64,000 bases of DNA from a virus. A program made the position numbers and the translations under genes. Each line of letters opens with the position of its first letter. Within the stretch, counting starts at the first letter, position 1. The stretch covers positions 454,303 through 518,302 of the IMG/VR virus record IMGVR_UViG_3300024239_000011, one strand, 5' to 3'. This document shows positions 8,026 through 16,057 of the stretch, in pieces. A model generated the notes under the pieces. It had not been told where the DNA came from. It saw nothing but the letters and a program-made list of their open reading frames with translations, and did not search any database.

Positions 8026-8783
8026 CAGCACCATTTCATACGGAAAAGGGTTGCGTGTTTTTTTTCTTTAAACATGATTTTTCTGGGGGCGCGAATTACC
8101 GGGAACGGGTAGCGGTCATATTCTTTCGTCATGAGGTGGGTTGGGCGGTACCCGTGTGGGGCGATGTGTTCCAACCAATCAAACAACCGCCACTCATTGA
8201 AATTGAACCGGGGACTGAAATCGTATTCCACCGCCGCTTTTGCAGTTGCCATTCCCATACCAATTTCATATTGATGCGTCGTGTATATCTGCTCATGAAC
8301 CGGACGGTCAATTTGTGCGATTAGTTGATCACGGGCAACCATTTGTGTCATTACTAGTTCAGCCATCCGACTACAAATTTGGTTGTATATCGGATCATTG
8401 CGGCTTTCTTCATCATCAAAGCCTTTAATGTCGAATGCAATCCATCCTCCTGATCGCCAACCATCAAATTCGCTGTGAAAATTCCAGGCGCGAGCTACGC
8501 ATGCAATTTTGTTTTCATGCTGGACTACCTCGGTATCAAGATTTCGGATTGCCAGGATCGTTCCGTCTTCGAGCGTGACCGATCCCTTCTTCATTGCTGC
8601 TTGTACCCTAGGGTCGTGTTGACGCACGACATGGGCGATGCCCGCACTCCATTCGCGAAGGTATTCCTCTTCGTCACCAATACGTTGACCGTTATCAACA
8701 ATCCCATTTACCTGCTTAACAAATTCTGGGTTTTGTTCTTCTTCACCAAGCTTGGTAAGAAATTCTTGAAGTCGCTGGTTCAT
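8025..8783 (-). CDS. Unknown protein with ATLFRMKWC tail
   Basis: 252 aa from ATG 8783, overlapping the radical SAM gene stop by ATGA. The middle has a HQYEIGMGMATAKAAVEYDF segment and the C-terminus ends IMFKEKKHATLFRMKWC. The in-frame extension to 8828 only overlaps the previous gene. I recognise no domain; it is the largest member of the shared-tail group. Confidence 0.65.
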   Translation of the reverse strand: MNQRLQEFLTKLGEEEQNPEFVKQVNGIVDNGQRIGDEEEYLREWSAGIAHVVRQHDPRVQAAMKKGSVTLEDGTILAIRNLDTEVVQHENKIACVARAWNFHSEFDGWRSGGWIAFDIKGFDDEESRNDPIYNQICSRMAELVMTQMVARDQLIAQIDRPVHEQIYTTHQYEIGMGMATAKAAVEYDFSPRFNFNEWRLFDWLEHIAPHGYRPTHLMTKEYDRYPFPVIRAPRKIMFKEKKHATLFRMKWC

Positions 8784-9823
8784 GCGACATTCCAATCGGT
8801 AAATTGTCGCACGATGAATTGCCCACATGCTGCACGAACCTCGCTGCCAACGCTGATCTGAACCTTTAAGAACGGGATTTCAGCAGCAAGACGATCCAAA
8901 ATCGTTTCGAACCGGTCGCTTTCGGACAACGGGGTGTTATCGCAATGATTGTAGCGCAGGATGCGGAATTCGTATTTTTCCAGACCGTGCTTTTTATGGA
9001 AGTTGATTAAAGCGTCGATTTCCCGGTCACTATCGTTCACGCCATGGATGAACATGTGGTGGAAAATGACGTTATGCTGGTTTCCCTCCGCATACTCTTT
9101 CAATGTCACCACGGACTCGTCTAGGGGCGTGGCACCAGGGATGATTTCGTTTCGAGTTTCTTGAATTGCCGAGTGCAAAGAGTAAAAAACTCGAAAACGG
9201 CTGCGGTTGATATATTCCTGGGGACCAGTTGCGTCTTGGGCATGAACCATCAGTTTGTTGTTGGGGTTGGTTGGAAACTGCTTTAGCTGATAGTCCAACT
9301 CGTGAAATACATCCATCCAGCGTCGGTGAATGTGGGGCGGAAGTACCGTCGCTAGATCGACGCCATCCACACCAGCCGCTAATTTATTATCCATCACATG
9401 AGTGAGGAAATCCATCGTCAGTCGGGCGGTGCGATCTGGGCGAATCATTTGATCTTCGCCCATACCCATCCAACACAGCTTCACGTAACGATCAGCAATG
9501 CCAGGATCATGGTCGGCTTGTACCGCAAGCGCAGATTTAAGGTTTTCCAGAATCGCGCTTTCATCCAGTTTTGCGTATTTCATCCCCTTCATAGTGAGAT
9601 AACAAAACTTACATTTCATGAAGCATCCAGCCGATGCCGAGGCAAACACGCTGTACTTATTGCGGTCAATGGAATTATGTTCAAGCTTGCCAGTCACCGG
9701 ATTGCGAATAGTATCGCACGAACTAACCATTTTCACGGCGGTTTCACTGTTATCCGCGTGAATAATTTTGGTAGTTAACGAATCATCACTGACAAATACT
9801 TCCTGCTCATCTAGCATGGACAT
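8780..9823 (-). CDS. RlmN-like radical SAM protein
   Basis: 347 aa. GCFMKCKFCY (Cys 67, 71 and 74) is the CxxxCxxC iron-sulfur/SAM site. The later SLHSAIQETRNEIIPGA, FIHGVNDSDRE and GSEVRAACGQ segments match the order found in RlmN, which methylates C2 of adenosine in 23S rRNA and tRNA. The C-terminal Cys in AACGQ corresponds to the methyl-carrying Cys355. The residue matching catalytic Cys118, seven before the first cluster Cys, is Phe here, so either the chemistry differs or another Cys replaces it. A strong promoter lies just upstream and the stop overlaps the next gene. Family-level call only. Confidence 0.75.
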   Translation of the reverse strand: MSMLDEQEVFVSDDSLTTKIIHADNSETAVKMVSSCDTIRNPVTGKLEHNSIDRNKYSVFASASAGCFMKCKFCYLTMKGMKYAKLDESAILENLKSALAVQADHDPGIADRYVKLCWMGMGEDQMIRPDRTARLTMDFLTHVMDNKLAAGVDGVDLATVLPPHIHRRWMDVFHELDYQLKQFPTNPNNKLMVHAQDATGPQEYINRSRFRVFYSLHSAIQETRNEIIPGATPLDESVVTLKEYAEGNQHNVIFHHMFIHGVNDSDREIDALINFHKKHGLEKYEFRILRYNHCDNTPLSESDRFETILDRLAAEIPFLKVQISVGSEVRAACGQFIVRQFTDWNVA

Positions 9824-9845
9824 TTCCCTCTCTTTTGAAGAGGGA

Positions 9846-9875
9846 ATTATATCGAAGCTAGACCATTAAGGTCAA
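9846..9875 (-). promoter_or_regulatory. Sigma70-like promoter for the RlmN-like gene
   Basis: Minus strand TTGACC (9870-9875), 18-base spacer, perfect TATAAT (9846-9851), about 25 bases before the start codon. It divides the cluster into two transcription units, although read-through is possible. Confidence 0.75.
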
Positions 9876-10339
9876 TTTTTCGACTTACGTTCTGGACCAA
9901 AGTATTTCTCAGATTTAATGAAGTTTGTTGGTTGAAAAAGGCAGGCATTAACCCGTTCTTCTAATTGAGAAATGGTTGTCCCAGCGGTGATAATCGCGTT
10001 TGCCCCGTACTGTGCTGCTTGGTTTACTCGGTTTTTGTCTGGGTCATCAAATAAGATGATTACCGGGACATATGGATTGGAGCCATATGCTCCATGCCGT
10101 ACATCGTCCAAAAGGGACAGTCCCGATATACCGGGGAGGTCAGCCGATAAAATTAGAAGATCATGAGGCTGTCGCATCGCATTCAAGGTTTCGACCCCAT
10201 CATTCACCTGAATTACCCAGAACCCCAAATTGAACAGTGACATTCCAAGCTGGGTACCTTTACTGGTGTCAGCAATAGCCACAATAATGACGATTTGTGA
10301 TCGAGTTTTGGTATTGGGGTTGATTTTAATTAATTGCAT
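9872..10339 (-). CDS. Degenerate CheY-like receiver domain protein
   Basis: 155 aa. The core follows a response-regulator receiver fold: a hydrophobic strand VIIVAIAD, then LLILSADLPGISGLSLLDDVR, where Asp of SAD fits the phosphorylation site, then VPVIILFDD and AAQYGANAIITAG. The conserved Lys of the last loop is missing (ITAGTT) and only one of the two N-terminal acidic residues remains, so phosphorylation may be impaired. There is no output domain. ATG 10339 directly follows the TAG of the preceding gene. It could titrate a host kinase or partner; this is speculation. Confidence 0.6.
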   Translation of the reverse strand: MQLIKINPNTKTRSQIVIIVAIADTSKGTQLGMSLFNLGFWVIQVNDGVETLNAMRQPHDLLILSADLPGISGLSLLDDVRHGAYGSNPYVPVIILFDDPDKNRVNQAAQYGANAIITAGTTISQLEERVNACLFQPTNFIKSEKYFGPERKSKN

Positions 10340-10654
10340 CTATGCCCATCGCAAGCGGAATAAGGTAGCCTCTTGTGAAAGAGAGAATCTGGCAAAGTAC
10401 CATGCCCCATTCATGGAAAAATAATTGGTTTTCAGATTATACACGAAAATGATTTTCGTTAAAAAATTGACGGTACCCTGACAGGTTTCCTGGCACCATT
10501 CCTTCATACGCGGATAGTCGTAATCATTAGTGAAAAGAATATCCAAACGGGTCTTTTTGTATGGCAGCGATTGTTCAAAAAGAAGATGCATTGGAATCCG
10601 CGTGGGGTCAATACTATCCTCATATGGGCATAATCGAGTTGCTTGTTTTCTCAT
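10340..10654 (-). CDS. Unknown protein with ATLFRLRWA tail
   Basis: 104 aa from ATG 10654, which overlaps the previous stop (ATGA). The start MRKQATRLCPYEDS leads into a hydrophobic strand-rich body and ends RFSLSQEATLFRLRWA. Apart from the tail, no similarity to neighbours and no known family. Confidence 0.6.
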   Translation of the reverse strand: MRKQATRLCPYEDSIDPTRIPMHLLFEQSLPYKKTRLDILFTNDYDYPRMKEWCQETCQGTVNFLTKIIFVYNLKTNYFSMNGAWYFARFSLSQEATLFRLRWA

Positions 10655-10872
10655 GCCCACTTCAGTCTGAACATGGTTGCTTGCCGCCGGTCTTCAAACC
10701 GAAAGGTTCGGGAAACTTTCGAGTCCGGACACACCGCCCCAAAAAAAGCAACCAACCCCGATGTTTCTTCTTGATCCACGTCTACAATACCGAAACCGAT
10801 GTCTTTACACCACGAGAGCATCTGAAATACCTGCTCTTGTGTCGCATCAATATTCACGCATACGGAATTCAT
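10651..10872 (-). CDS. Small protein with ATMFRLKWA tail
   Basis: 73 aa. ATG 10872 overlaps the upstream TGA (ATGA). The sequence begins MNSVCVNIDATQEQV and ends FRFEDRRQATMFRLKWA. It is small enough that the shared tail is a quarter of the protein. Unknown function. Confidence 0.6.
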   Translation of the reverse strand: MNSVCVNIDATQEQVFQMLSWCKDIGFGIVDVDQEETSGLVAFFGAVCPDSKVSRTFRFEDRRQATMFRLKWA

Positions 10873-11177
10873 TTAAGCCTCGCAAAGGGTGCGGTAAATT
10901 TGTTTTGATCCTCGCATGCCTTCATTTTAGCAAGCGTCGCAAATTGGGGATCATCAAATGCAATGATTATCTCCAACGCGGACCCGACCGTAGAGAAAAC
11001 CGGCTTTAAATCAATGCGATATTGTCCTGCGCAAAAACTGTCCAACCACGTGAATGTATCAGGGTATTCTTCTCTCGCTTCACCCATCATAAATTGGATG
11101 TCTTCGGCGGTTGCCCCTCGGCGCCCGGCGTGTCGAACTCGTGTGCCCATACGGCCAATGGATACAGCTACAGTCAT
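10869..11177 (-). CDS. Unknown protein with a diverged ATLAKMK tail
   Basis: 102 aa, first gene of the cluster, with AGAGG nine bases before ATG 11177. The segment IIAFDDPQFATLAKMKACED is a divergent form of the shared motif and is followed by 14 more residues. No family recognised. Upstream (11178-11290) I see no convincing promoter on this strand. Confidence 0.6.
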   Translation of the reverse strand: MTVAVSIGRMGTRVRHAGRRGATAEDIQFMMGEAREEYPDTFTWLDSFCAGQYRIDLKPVFSTVGSALEIIIAFDDPQFATLAKMKACEDQNKFTAPFARLK

Positions 11178-11290
11178 TTTGTACCTCTTTGATTCGTAAG
11201 ATAATGTTCACGTTATGTTCCGTCGATTTATTTTTCATTGCTATCGAGAAAAATTCACACAGCGGTAACATAGTATGGTGATACAAGTCG

Positions 11291-11312
11291 GTAAATAACC
11301 TCAACTAGGAGG
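11291..11312 (+). promoter_or_regulatory. Late-type promoter with SD-pairing hairpin
   Basis: GTAAATA is followed by ACCTC, which can pair with the GAGG of the Shine-Dalgarno site six bases later. ATG 11319 follows. This suggests late, possibly structure-modulated expression of the lipid-type operon. Confidence 0.5.
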
Positions 11313-11318
11313 CAAATA

Positions 11319-12077
11319 ATGAAGGCTTATCGTACTATTTGGATTAGTGATACGCATTTAGGGACTAAAGGTTGTAAAGCATCATTTTTAGTCGATTTCT
11401 TAAAACACAATACTTGCGATACACTTTATCTTGTTGGCGACATCATCGATGGATGGCGCATGAAAAGTGGCATGTTTTGGCCGCAAGAACATACAAATGT
11501 AGTCCGTCGAATATTGACCAAGGCAAAACGCGGTACGAGCGTTGTTTATATTCCAGGGAACCATGACGATTTTCTTCGGGCGTGGTTGGAGTATCATCCT
11601 CAATTCGGGAACATAGTAATACAGAACGAAGCGATTCATACCTTGAGTGATGGACGTAAGGTGTTGGTAACTCATGGCGATCTTTTTGATGGCATCACGT
11701 GTTATGCGCCGTGGCTTTCAAAACTAGGTGATCACGGATATGGTTTTTTGCTAACATTCAATCATTTGTTCAATAAGGTTAGGAGTAAATTAGGGTACAA
11801 ATATTGGTCCTTGAGTTCTTTTGTAAAAGGAAAGGTCAAATCCGCTGTGAACTTTATTACCAGTTTCGAGCAATCACTTGCACGTGAGGCAAAAACACGG
11901 GGACTGGATGGGGTGATTTGTGGACATATTCACCATGCGGAGATACGCGAGATTGACGGAATACTCTATGCCAATGATGGTGATTGGGTAGAAAGTTGTA
12001 CCGCACTAGTCGAACATCATGACGGGCGTCTTGAGATCGTCAAATGGGTTGAAATTTCACATGAGCAAGAAATATGA
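11319..12077 (+). CDS. PlcP/LpxH-like metallophosphoesterase
   Basis: 252 aa, complete calcineurin-like phosphoesterase: DTHLG (D11, H13), GDIIDG (residues 40-45), GNHDD (80-84), THGD (118-121) and GHIHH near the C-terminus. It closely resembles the alphaproteobacterial family usually labelled UDP-2,3-diacylglucosamine diphosphatase, with its hallmark DGWRMK, YWSLS and GDWVESCTALVEH segments. That family includes PlcP, a phospholipase C that removes phosphate head groups during phosphate starvation. The next gene overlaps by ATGA and is a GT4 glycosyltransferase, the same order as the plcP-agt operon. An LpxH-like lipid A role is the alternative. Confidence 0.8.
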   Translation: MKAYRTIWISDTHLGTKGCKASFLVDFLKHNTCDTLYLVGDIIDGWRMKSGMFWPQEHTNVVRRILTKAKRGTSVVYIPGNHDDFLRAWLEYHPQFGNIVIQNEAIHTLSDGRKVLVTHGDLFDGITCYAPWLSKLGDHGYGFLLTFNHLFNKVRSKLGYKYWSLSSFVKGKVKSAVNFITSFEQSLAREAKTRGLDGVICGHIHHAEIREIDGILYANDGDWVESCTALVEHHDGRLEIVKWVEISHEQEI

Positions 12078-13081
12078 AGATAGTAATTTGCACAGATGCC
12101 TCCCGTCCACAGATCAACGGGGTCGTAACTACTCTGGAACATACAAAAACAGAGCTTGAAAACCTTGGTCATGAAGTCATTATGATCGAGCCATCGTTAT
12201 TCGCAACGATACCTTGTCCAAGTTATTCGGAAATTCGCTTAGCGTATAATGCTTTTTGGCATCTACCCCGCCTTATAAATGAAATTGACCCGGATTCCAT
12301 ACATATAGCAACGGAAGGTCCGATTGGCGCTGCGGCGCGGTTATACTGTGCGTTAAAACAGATACCATATTCAACATCTTACCATACAAAATTTCCAGAA
12401 TATGTTCGCAAACGTTGGCCGATACCGTTATGGGTTACGTATGGTTACCTTCGCTTGATACACGGCAGCGCCAAGGCAATATTGGTTACGACTGGATCAA
12501 TGGCTACCGAATTACATGAGCGTGGATTTAAAAACCTAGTCGTATGGTCTAGAGGCGTGGATTCGGATTTGTTTTCACCATCGCGTGCGACTGATCTCGG
12601 GTTGCCACGCCCAATTCATCTGTCGGTAGGGCGTATATCAATAGAGAAAGGTTTGGATGATTTTCTCGCCCTACAAATACCCGGCACCAAATTGGTAGTT
12701 GGGGATGGTCCACAATTGAAGGATATGAAGAGCCGATATCCTGATGCGATTTTTGTAGGAGCAAAGCGTGGAACCGATCTGGCGACATATTACGCCTCTG
12801 CTGACGTTTTTGTATTTCCGAGTAAGACCGACACATTTGGGGTGGTAATGCTTGAAGCAATGGCGTCCGGTACCCCCGTCGCGGCTTATCCGGTTACCGG
12901 ACCAAAAGATGTGATCACCAATGGGAGCGGTAAGCTGGATACCGATCTCAAAAGGGCAATTGAACATTGTTATACGATTGACCGGCGTCAATGCGCTGAG
13001 TTGGGGCGCACATTCACCTGGGAGTCATGCGCCCGCACTTTCCTCAATTCATTGGCGATCATCCCCAAATTTACGCGCTAA
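12074..13081 (+). CDS. GT4 glycosyltransferase (Agt-like, lipid type)
   Basis: 335 aa. The N-terminus ICTDASRPQINGVVTTLEHT and middle IHIATEGPIGAAARLYC are typical of the GT4 enzymes that glycosylate diacylglycerol in alphaproteobacteria and related bacteria. The donor site VFPSKTDTFGVVMLEAMASG carries the variant TDTFG...LEA motif of that group. ATG 12074 overlaps the phosphoesterase stop by 4 bp, so the two are translated together. If the pair acts like PlcP-Agt, the first makes diacylglycerol from phospholipid and this one adds a sugar to it. Acceptor and sugar cannot be read from sequence. Confidence 0.8.
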   Translation: MKIVICTDASRPQINGVVTTLEHTKTELENLGHEVIMIEPSLFATIPCPSYSEIRLAYNAFWHLPRLINEIDPDSIHIATEGPIGAAARLYCALKQIPYSTSYHTKFPEYVRKRWPIPLWVTYGYLRLIHGSAKAILVTTGSMATELHERGFKNLVVWSRGVDSDLFSPSRATDLGLPRPIHLSVGRISIEKGLDDFLALQIPGTKLVVGDGPQLKDMKSRYPDAIFVGAKRGTDLATYYASADVFVFPSKTDTFGVVMLEAMASGTPVAAYPVTGPKDVITNGSGKLDTDLKRAIEHCYTIDRRQCAELGRTFTWESCARTFLNSLAIIPKFTR

Positions 13082-13085
13082 ATAG
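13078..13085 (+). promoter_or_regulatory. Late-type promoter motif
   Basis: CTAAATAG overlaps the stop codon of the glycosyltransferase gene and lies 28 bases before ATG 13113. No clear hairpin follows. Confidence 0.45.
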
Positions 13086-13112
13086 AAAAACCGATGTTAT
13101 TTGGAGTAGGTG

Positions 13113-13607
13113 ATGAGGTTGATTGAGGTGCTGGAAGAGAGCGCAACCGATAGCCTTCAGCGCAGAATTGCAAGTCTCGAAGCCATTATGAACGATCCTG
13201 CTGCAACAGCCGGGGAACGGGAGAATGCTCGTCTCTTGAAGGACAATTTGGAGCGGAAACGCGCATCAAGCATACCTACGGTGGAAACCGTTCTTATTCA
13301 AGTCCTTCAGAACATGAACGCTTATTGCGAACCGCCTTATTACGGGGCGCAACTTTGGGGTTTGAACTGGATACGTTTCATCGAATTTCTAACATCTGCG
13401 TTGCGTCCGTACTGCACCATCGTTGGGCGTAGTCCAACAAGTGGCGACTATTCCATCAGTATGGACTACTCCCGGCGTATAATCACAATTAGTTATAACA
13501 GCAGTTATATGAAAGTCGCCAGCCCCCAACATTTCATTGGGAAGTTGCTATTTGCAGACCTAAAGCCAATCGTTGAACGGATGGTCGCGACGAGTAGAGC
13601 CGCTTAA
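13113..13607 (+). CDS. Unknown late protein with MRLIEVLEES leader
   Basis: 164 aa. ATG 13113 is chosen over GTG 13110; GGAG lies upstream. The leader MRLIEVLEESATD is strikingly like MRLSEILLEDEVATD of the ADP-ribosyltransferase-like protein at 3638 and like T4 capsid-targeting peptides. A helical segment ATAGERENARLLKDNLERK follows, then a globular strand-rich domain with SISMDYSRRIITISYNS. Function unknown; packaging in the head and ejection is a reasonable guess. The stop overlaps the convergent gene by four bases. Confidence 0.6.
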   Translation: MRLIEVLEESATDSLQRRIASLEAIMNDPAATAGERENARLLKDNLERKRASSIPTVETVLIQVLQNMNAYCEPPYYGAQLWGLNWIRFIEFLTSALRPYCTIVGRSPTSGDYSISMDYSRRIITISYNSSYMKVASPQHFIGKLLFADLKPIVERMVATSRAA

Positions 13608-14359
13608 CCATTTTGTAGGATAAGCGCCCGATCATCTAGTGCATGGGTGAGGATGATCGTCTCCCCTACCATGGCGGCGGACCACGCCGCACCAAGTATA
13701 CCTTCAAGCGTATTGCATTGCCAACGGGCAGATTCGTCCAGTCGGAATGGACTGTTTAGGTTGTGACGGCGCATTGTGCGATCTGCGGTACCGAAGTCAA
13801 TCACATTGAACCGGTATTTTTGGGTCGGTGTCTCGATCACCAGCTTTTCGTCAATAATGCCAACGCGATCTGCAAATGAATTCATAAGGAAAGCTGTCGC
13901 CGCCTCATTGGTGTTACGTTTTTTCTTGCCAGTGGATTCGTGACCATCGTCCCCAATATTAATATACTTTTCAACATTCTCTTTGGTCAGGTTTTCGACC
14001 TTCTTGTGCTTATACGGTTTAAATTTCCATATATCGACATCCACCAAAACTTTTATTTCGCCTATGAGTTCCATAAGCTCTTCGGGGAATTTGTCCCCAC
14101 GGGGGTATTCCACAAATACGAGGTAGTACCCATCTTCATTGGGTGCCGGTGATGGTTCCGTATCCAGTATCTTGTTCGCCCCTTTTTCGATAAACCGAGA
14201 CAAATCGTTCGCGGGGTCTTCGTCCTCAACGAAGAAGGCGACGACGATCACCTCCTTGTCGTTACCGAGTTTGCTCTTATATTCATCGATAGAGATGAGA
14301 GGTAGCACAAGCTCCTTGAGATCGCCAGCGCGTAAACCTTCATAGATGTTATATCGCAT
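13604..14359 (-). CDS. Unknown phage protein, probable structural partner
   Basis: 251 aa from ATG 14359 (GGGAG seven bases upstream; an in-frame TTG at 14365 is less likely). It starts MRYNIYEGLRAGDL and has ISIDEYKSKLGNDKEVIVVAF and a SPAPNEDGYYLVFVEY segment, followed by a Lys-rich linker and a C-terminal domain. I have an impression that similar proteins occur in T4-like jumbo and cyanophages but cannot name a function. It follows the gene at 14372 closely and probably shares its late promoter. Confidence 0.6.
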   Translation of the reverse strand: MRYNIYEGLRAGDLKELVLPLISIDEYKSKLGNDKEVIVVAFFVEDEDPANDLSRFIEKGANKILDTEPSPAPNEDGYYLVFVEYPRGDKFPEELMELIGEIKVLVDVDIWKFKPYKHKKVENLTKENVEKYINIGDDGHESTGKKKRNTNEAATAFLMNSFADRVGIIDEKLVIETPTQKYRFNVIDFGTADRTMRRHNLNSPFRLDESARWQCNTLEGILGAAWSAAMVGETIILTHALDDRALILQNG

Positions 14360-14371
14360 AGGCAAACTCCC

Positions 14372-14947
14372 TTATAGGTTTAGGTCTAATTGGTCATCGC
14401 CTTGGGCGGGTTGACTATCTGGGTTATCCGCGCCGCCCTGGGCATCGGTATCGGCATTGTTAAGACCCATGTCCAAACCTTCATCTTCGGCGGATTCAAC
14501 ATCTTCAATTTCCACCTCGTCATCATACATTTCGATGGATTGATCAATAATTTCATCAATAAAACGGCGTGGTATTCGCATACTCACTAGCCAAATTTTG
14601 GTATGTTCCAATTTTGGTTTACGGGTGCCATCGCGGAAGTCGTTGGGTGTTTCTACTTTGATTGGATTAAGTTCAGTGCTTTCTTTAAAAGAAACTCGCA
14701 CGTCATGCTCGACCAACCGCATCCCTCCTTTTGGATCAGGCATCTTGCTGTAAGGATATTTGAGAGTCATTTCACACCAATACCGACTAACCACCGGACC
14801 TTCGACTACCTCGCCATCTATCCAATTCTTAAAGGCATACAGGTCGAGGCTGTCGAGGAAGTCTTCCATCTCAATAAGGATATCAAGCAAGCTTTCATTC
14901 TCGTTTAAACGCTTGATCACTTCTGCGGGGTTCAGTTCTCTCGGCAT
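14372..14947 (-). CDS. Unknown acidic-tailed protein
   Basis: 191 aa. A helical N-terminal region is followed by a strand-rich middle (SRYWCEMTLKYPYSK) and a long acidic, Asp/Gln-rich, probably disordered C-terminus. Downstream of a late promoter and hairpin, and cotranscribed with the gene at 13604. The disordered acidic tail would fit a scaffold or adaptor role, but there is no direct support. Confidence 0.6.
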   Translation of the reverse strand: MPRELNPAEVIKRLNENESLLDILIEMEDFLDSLDLYAFKNWIDGEVVEGPVVSRYWCEMTLKYPYSKMPDPKGGMRLVEHDVRVSFKESTELNPIKVETPNDFRDGTRKPKLEHTKIWLVSMRIPRRFIDEIIDQSIEMYDDEVEIEDVESAEDEGLDMGLNNADTDAQGGADNPDSQPAQGDDQLDLNL

Positions 14948-14954
14948 TGGAAAT

Positions 14955-14998
14955 CCTCGGTTTTCATGCCTTCATCCATAGGCACCGAGGTATTTATC
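14955..14998 (-). promoter_or_regulatory. Late-type promoter followed by long hairpin
   Basis: Minus-strand GATAAATACC (14989-14998) begins an inverted repeat CCTCGGT ... ACCGAGG that ends eight bases before the ATG and includes the GAGG ribosome site. Confidence 0.65.
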
Positions 14999-15029
14999 AT
15001 CGCTCTTCGAAAAAATTTTGAAAATAGTG

Positions 15030-15058
15030 TTGACAACCTGAAGCTGGGTAAGTAAATT
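15030..15058 (+). promoter_or_regulatory. Sigma70-like promoter for the MucR-like gene
   Basis: TTGACA (15030-15035), 17-base spacer, TAAATT (15053-15058), about 70 bases upstream of the start codon. This leaves a leader of roughly 60 bases where autoregulation could occur. Confidence 0.75.
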
Positions 15059-15127
15059 GATCTTCAGACGGGGAGCCGAACCCAGTCGAAGACAACAGAT
15101 CGGCACATGGACTACGGAGAACAAAAT

Positions 15128-15604
15128 ATGTCTGCCCAAAACACCGAACGTAATGCCTTCATCACCCAGGGCGTCAACGCCTTCCTCAACGGCGCTGGTG
15201 CCGGTGTCACCCGCGAGAAGATCGCTGAAGTCACCGCCGCGCTGGGCGATGCCTTCGACAGCATGAACAAGCCCGCCGAAGTCGTCGCCGAGAAGCCGGT
15301 GCCCGCCATCGCGGTCAAGAAGTCGATCAACCCCGATTTCATCGTCTGCCTGGAAGACGGCAAGAAGCTGAAGATGCTGAAGCGCCATCTGCGCACCACC
15401 TACAACCTGTCCCCCGAGGAATATCGGGAAAAGTGGGGTCTGCCCGCCGACTACCCGATGGTCGCCCCGAACTACGCCGCTCAGCGTTCGTCGCTGGCGA
15501 AGGAACACGGTCTGGGTCGCAAGCCCGCCGCTGCCGCCCCGGCTGCCCAGCCCGCCGACGCCAAGCCGCGCCATCGCCGCAAGAGTGCCGACAAGGCGGC
15601 GTAA
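15128..15604 (+). CDS. MucR/Ros-family transcriptional regulator
   Basis: 158 aa from ATG 15128 (GGAG eight bases upstream). The family core is clear: NPDFIVCLEDGKKLKMLKRH, then LSPEEYREKWGLPADYPMVA and RSSLAKEHGLG. MucR/Ros proteins bind AT-rich DNA and control exopolysaccharide, motility and cell-cycle genes in Alphaproteobacteria. The usual second Cys of the zinc finger is Asp and the second His is Thr (RHLRTTY), so zinc may not be bound, as reported for zinc-less relatives in Mesorhizobium. The gene is far more GC-rich than its neighbours, suggesting recent capture from the host or strong translational selection. Confidence 0.9.
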   Translation: MSAQNTERNAFITQGVNAFLNGAGAGVTREKIAEVTAALGDAFDSMNKPAEVVAEKPVPAIAVKKSINPDFIVCLEDGKKLKMLKRHLRTTYNLSPEEYREKWGLPADYPMVAPNYAAQRSSLAKEHGLGRKPAAAAPAAQPADAKPRHRRKSADKAA

Positions 15605-15665
15605 CAGCCGCCTACCCCTCCCCAATGTCACTAACTAGGGGAGGCGGCAATGCCCGAAAGCTAAG

Positions 15666-15697
15666 AGGGGTCGTCTTAACGGGCGACCCCTTATGCA
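15666..15697 (+). terminator. Probable terminator after the MucR-like gene
   Basis: AGGGGTCG ... CGACCCCT with a ten-base loop, followed by a TT-rich stretch. An upstream GC-rich inverted repeat (CCTCCCC/GGGGAGG, 15615-15645) may add to it. Confidence 0.5.
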
Positions 15698-15717
15698 TTT
15701 TCTTCGGAGTATTTAAT

Positions 15718-16020
15718 ATGCAAACATTTCACTTAAAGAATATACAAATCCTTATTCCGCTTCCGGGATTGGATTCAACAAATGAGGCTCATCAAGAAAT
15801 TTTGAGTGACCTCTGTTACAATATGCACCAAGCAACATATCCATGCACATTCGTCAAGTGGTGTTATCTGGGACGAGATGAGGCGTCTGGATACGGCATT
15901 GTGATGTTGATGCATTGTAATGAACAGGATACTCTTGAAACATTAGCAACGCGCTTTACCAAGATGGATGAGGCTATTAAGAAATTACTAGCCCAGTATA
16001 TTCCATCCAGTGTTGAGTGA
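15718..16020 (+). CDS. Unknown protein (100 aa)
   Basis: ATG 15718 follows CGGAG at good spacing; the longer in-frame extension upstream overlaps the MucR gene and is rejected. The protein starts MQTFHLKNIQILIPLPG and contains CTFVKWCYLGRDEASGYGI. Its base composition is ordinary for this genome, unlike the MucR gene. No domain recognised. Confidence 0.6.
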   Translation: MQTFHLKNIQILIPLPGLDSTNEAHQEILSDLCYNMHQATYPCTFVKWCYLGRDEASGYGIVMLMHCNEQDTLETLATRFTKMDEAIKKLLAQYIPSSVE

Positions 16021-16057
16021 TCGCTAGTCGCTAGTAGCGATCATCTTATAGTATTTT

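Noticed and set aside
14972-15631. A 219-codon antisense frame over the MucR gene
   Set aside because: It is a result of high GC in the MucR gene, which makes stop codons rare on the other strand.
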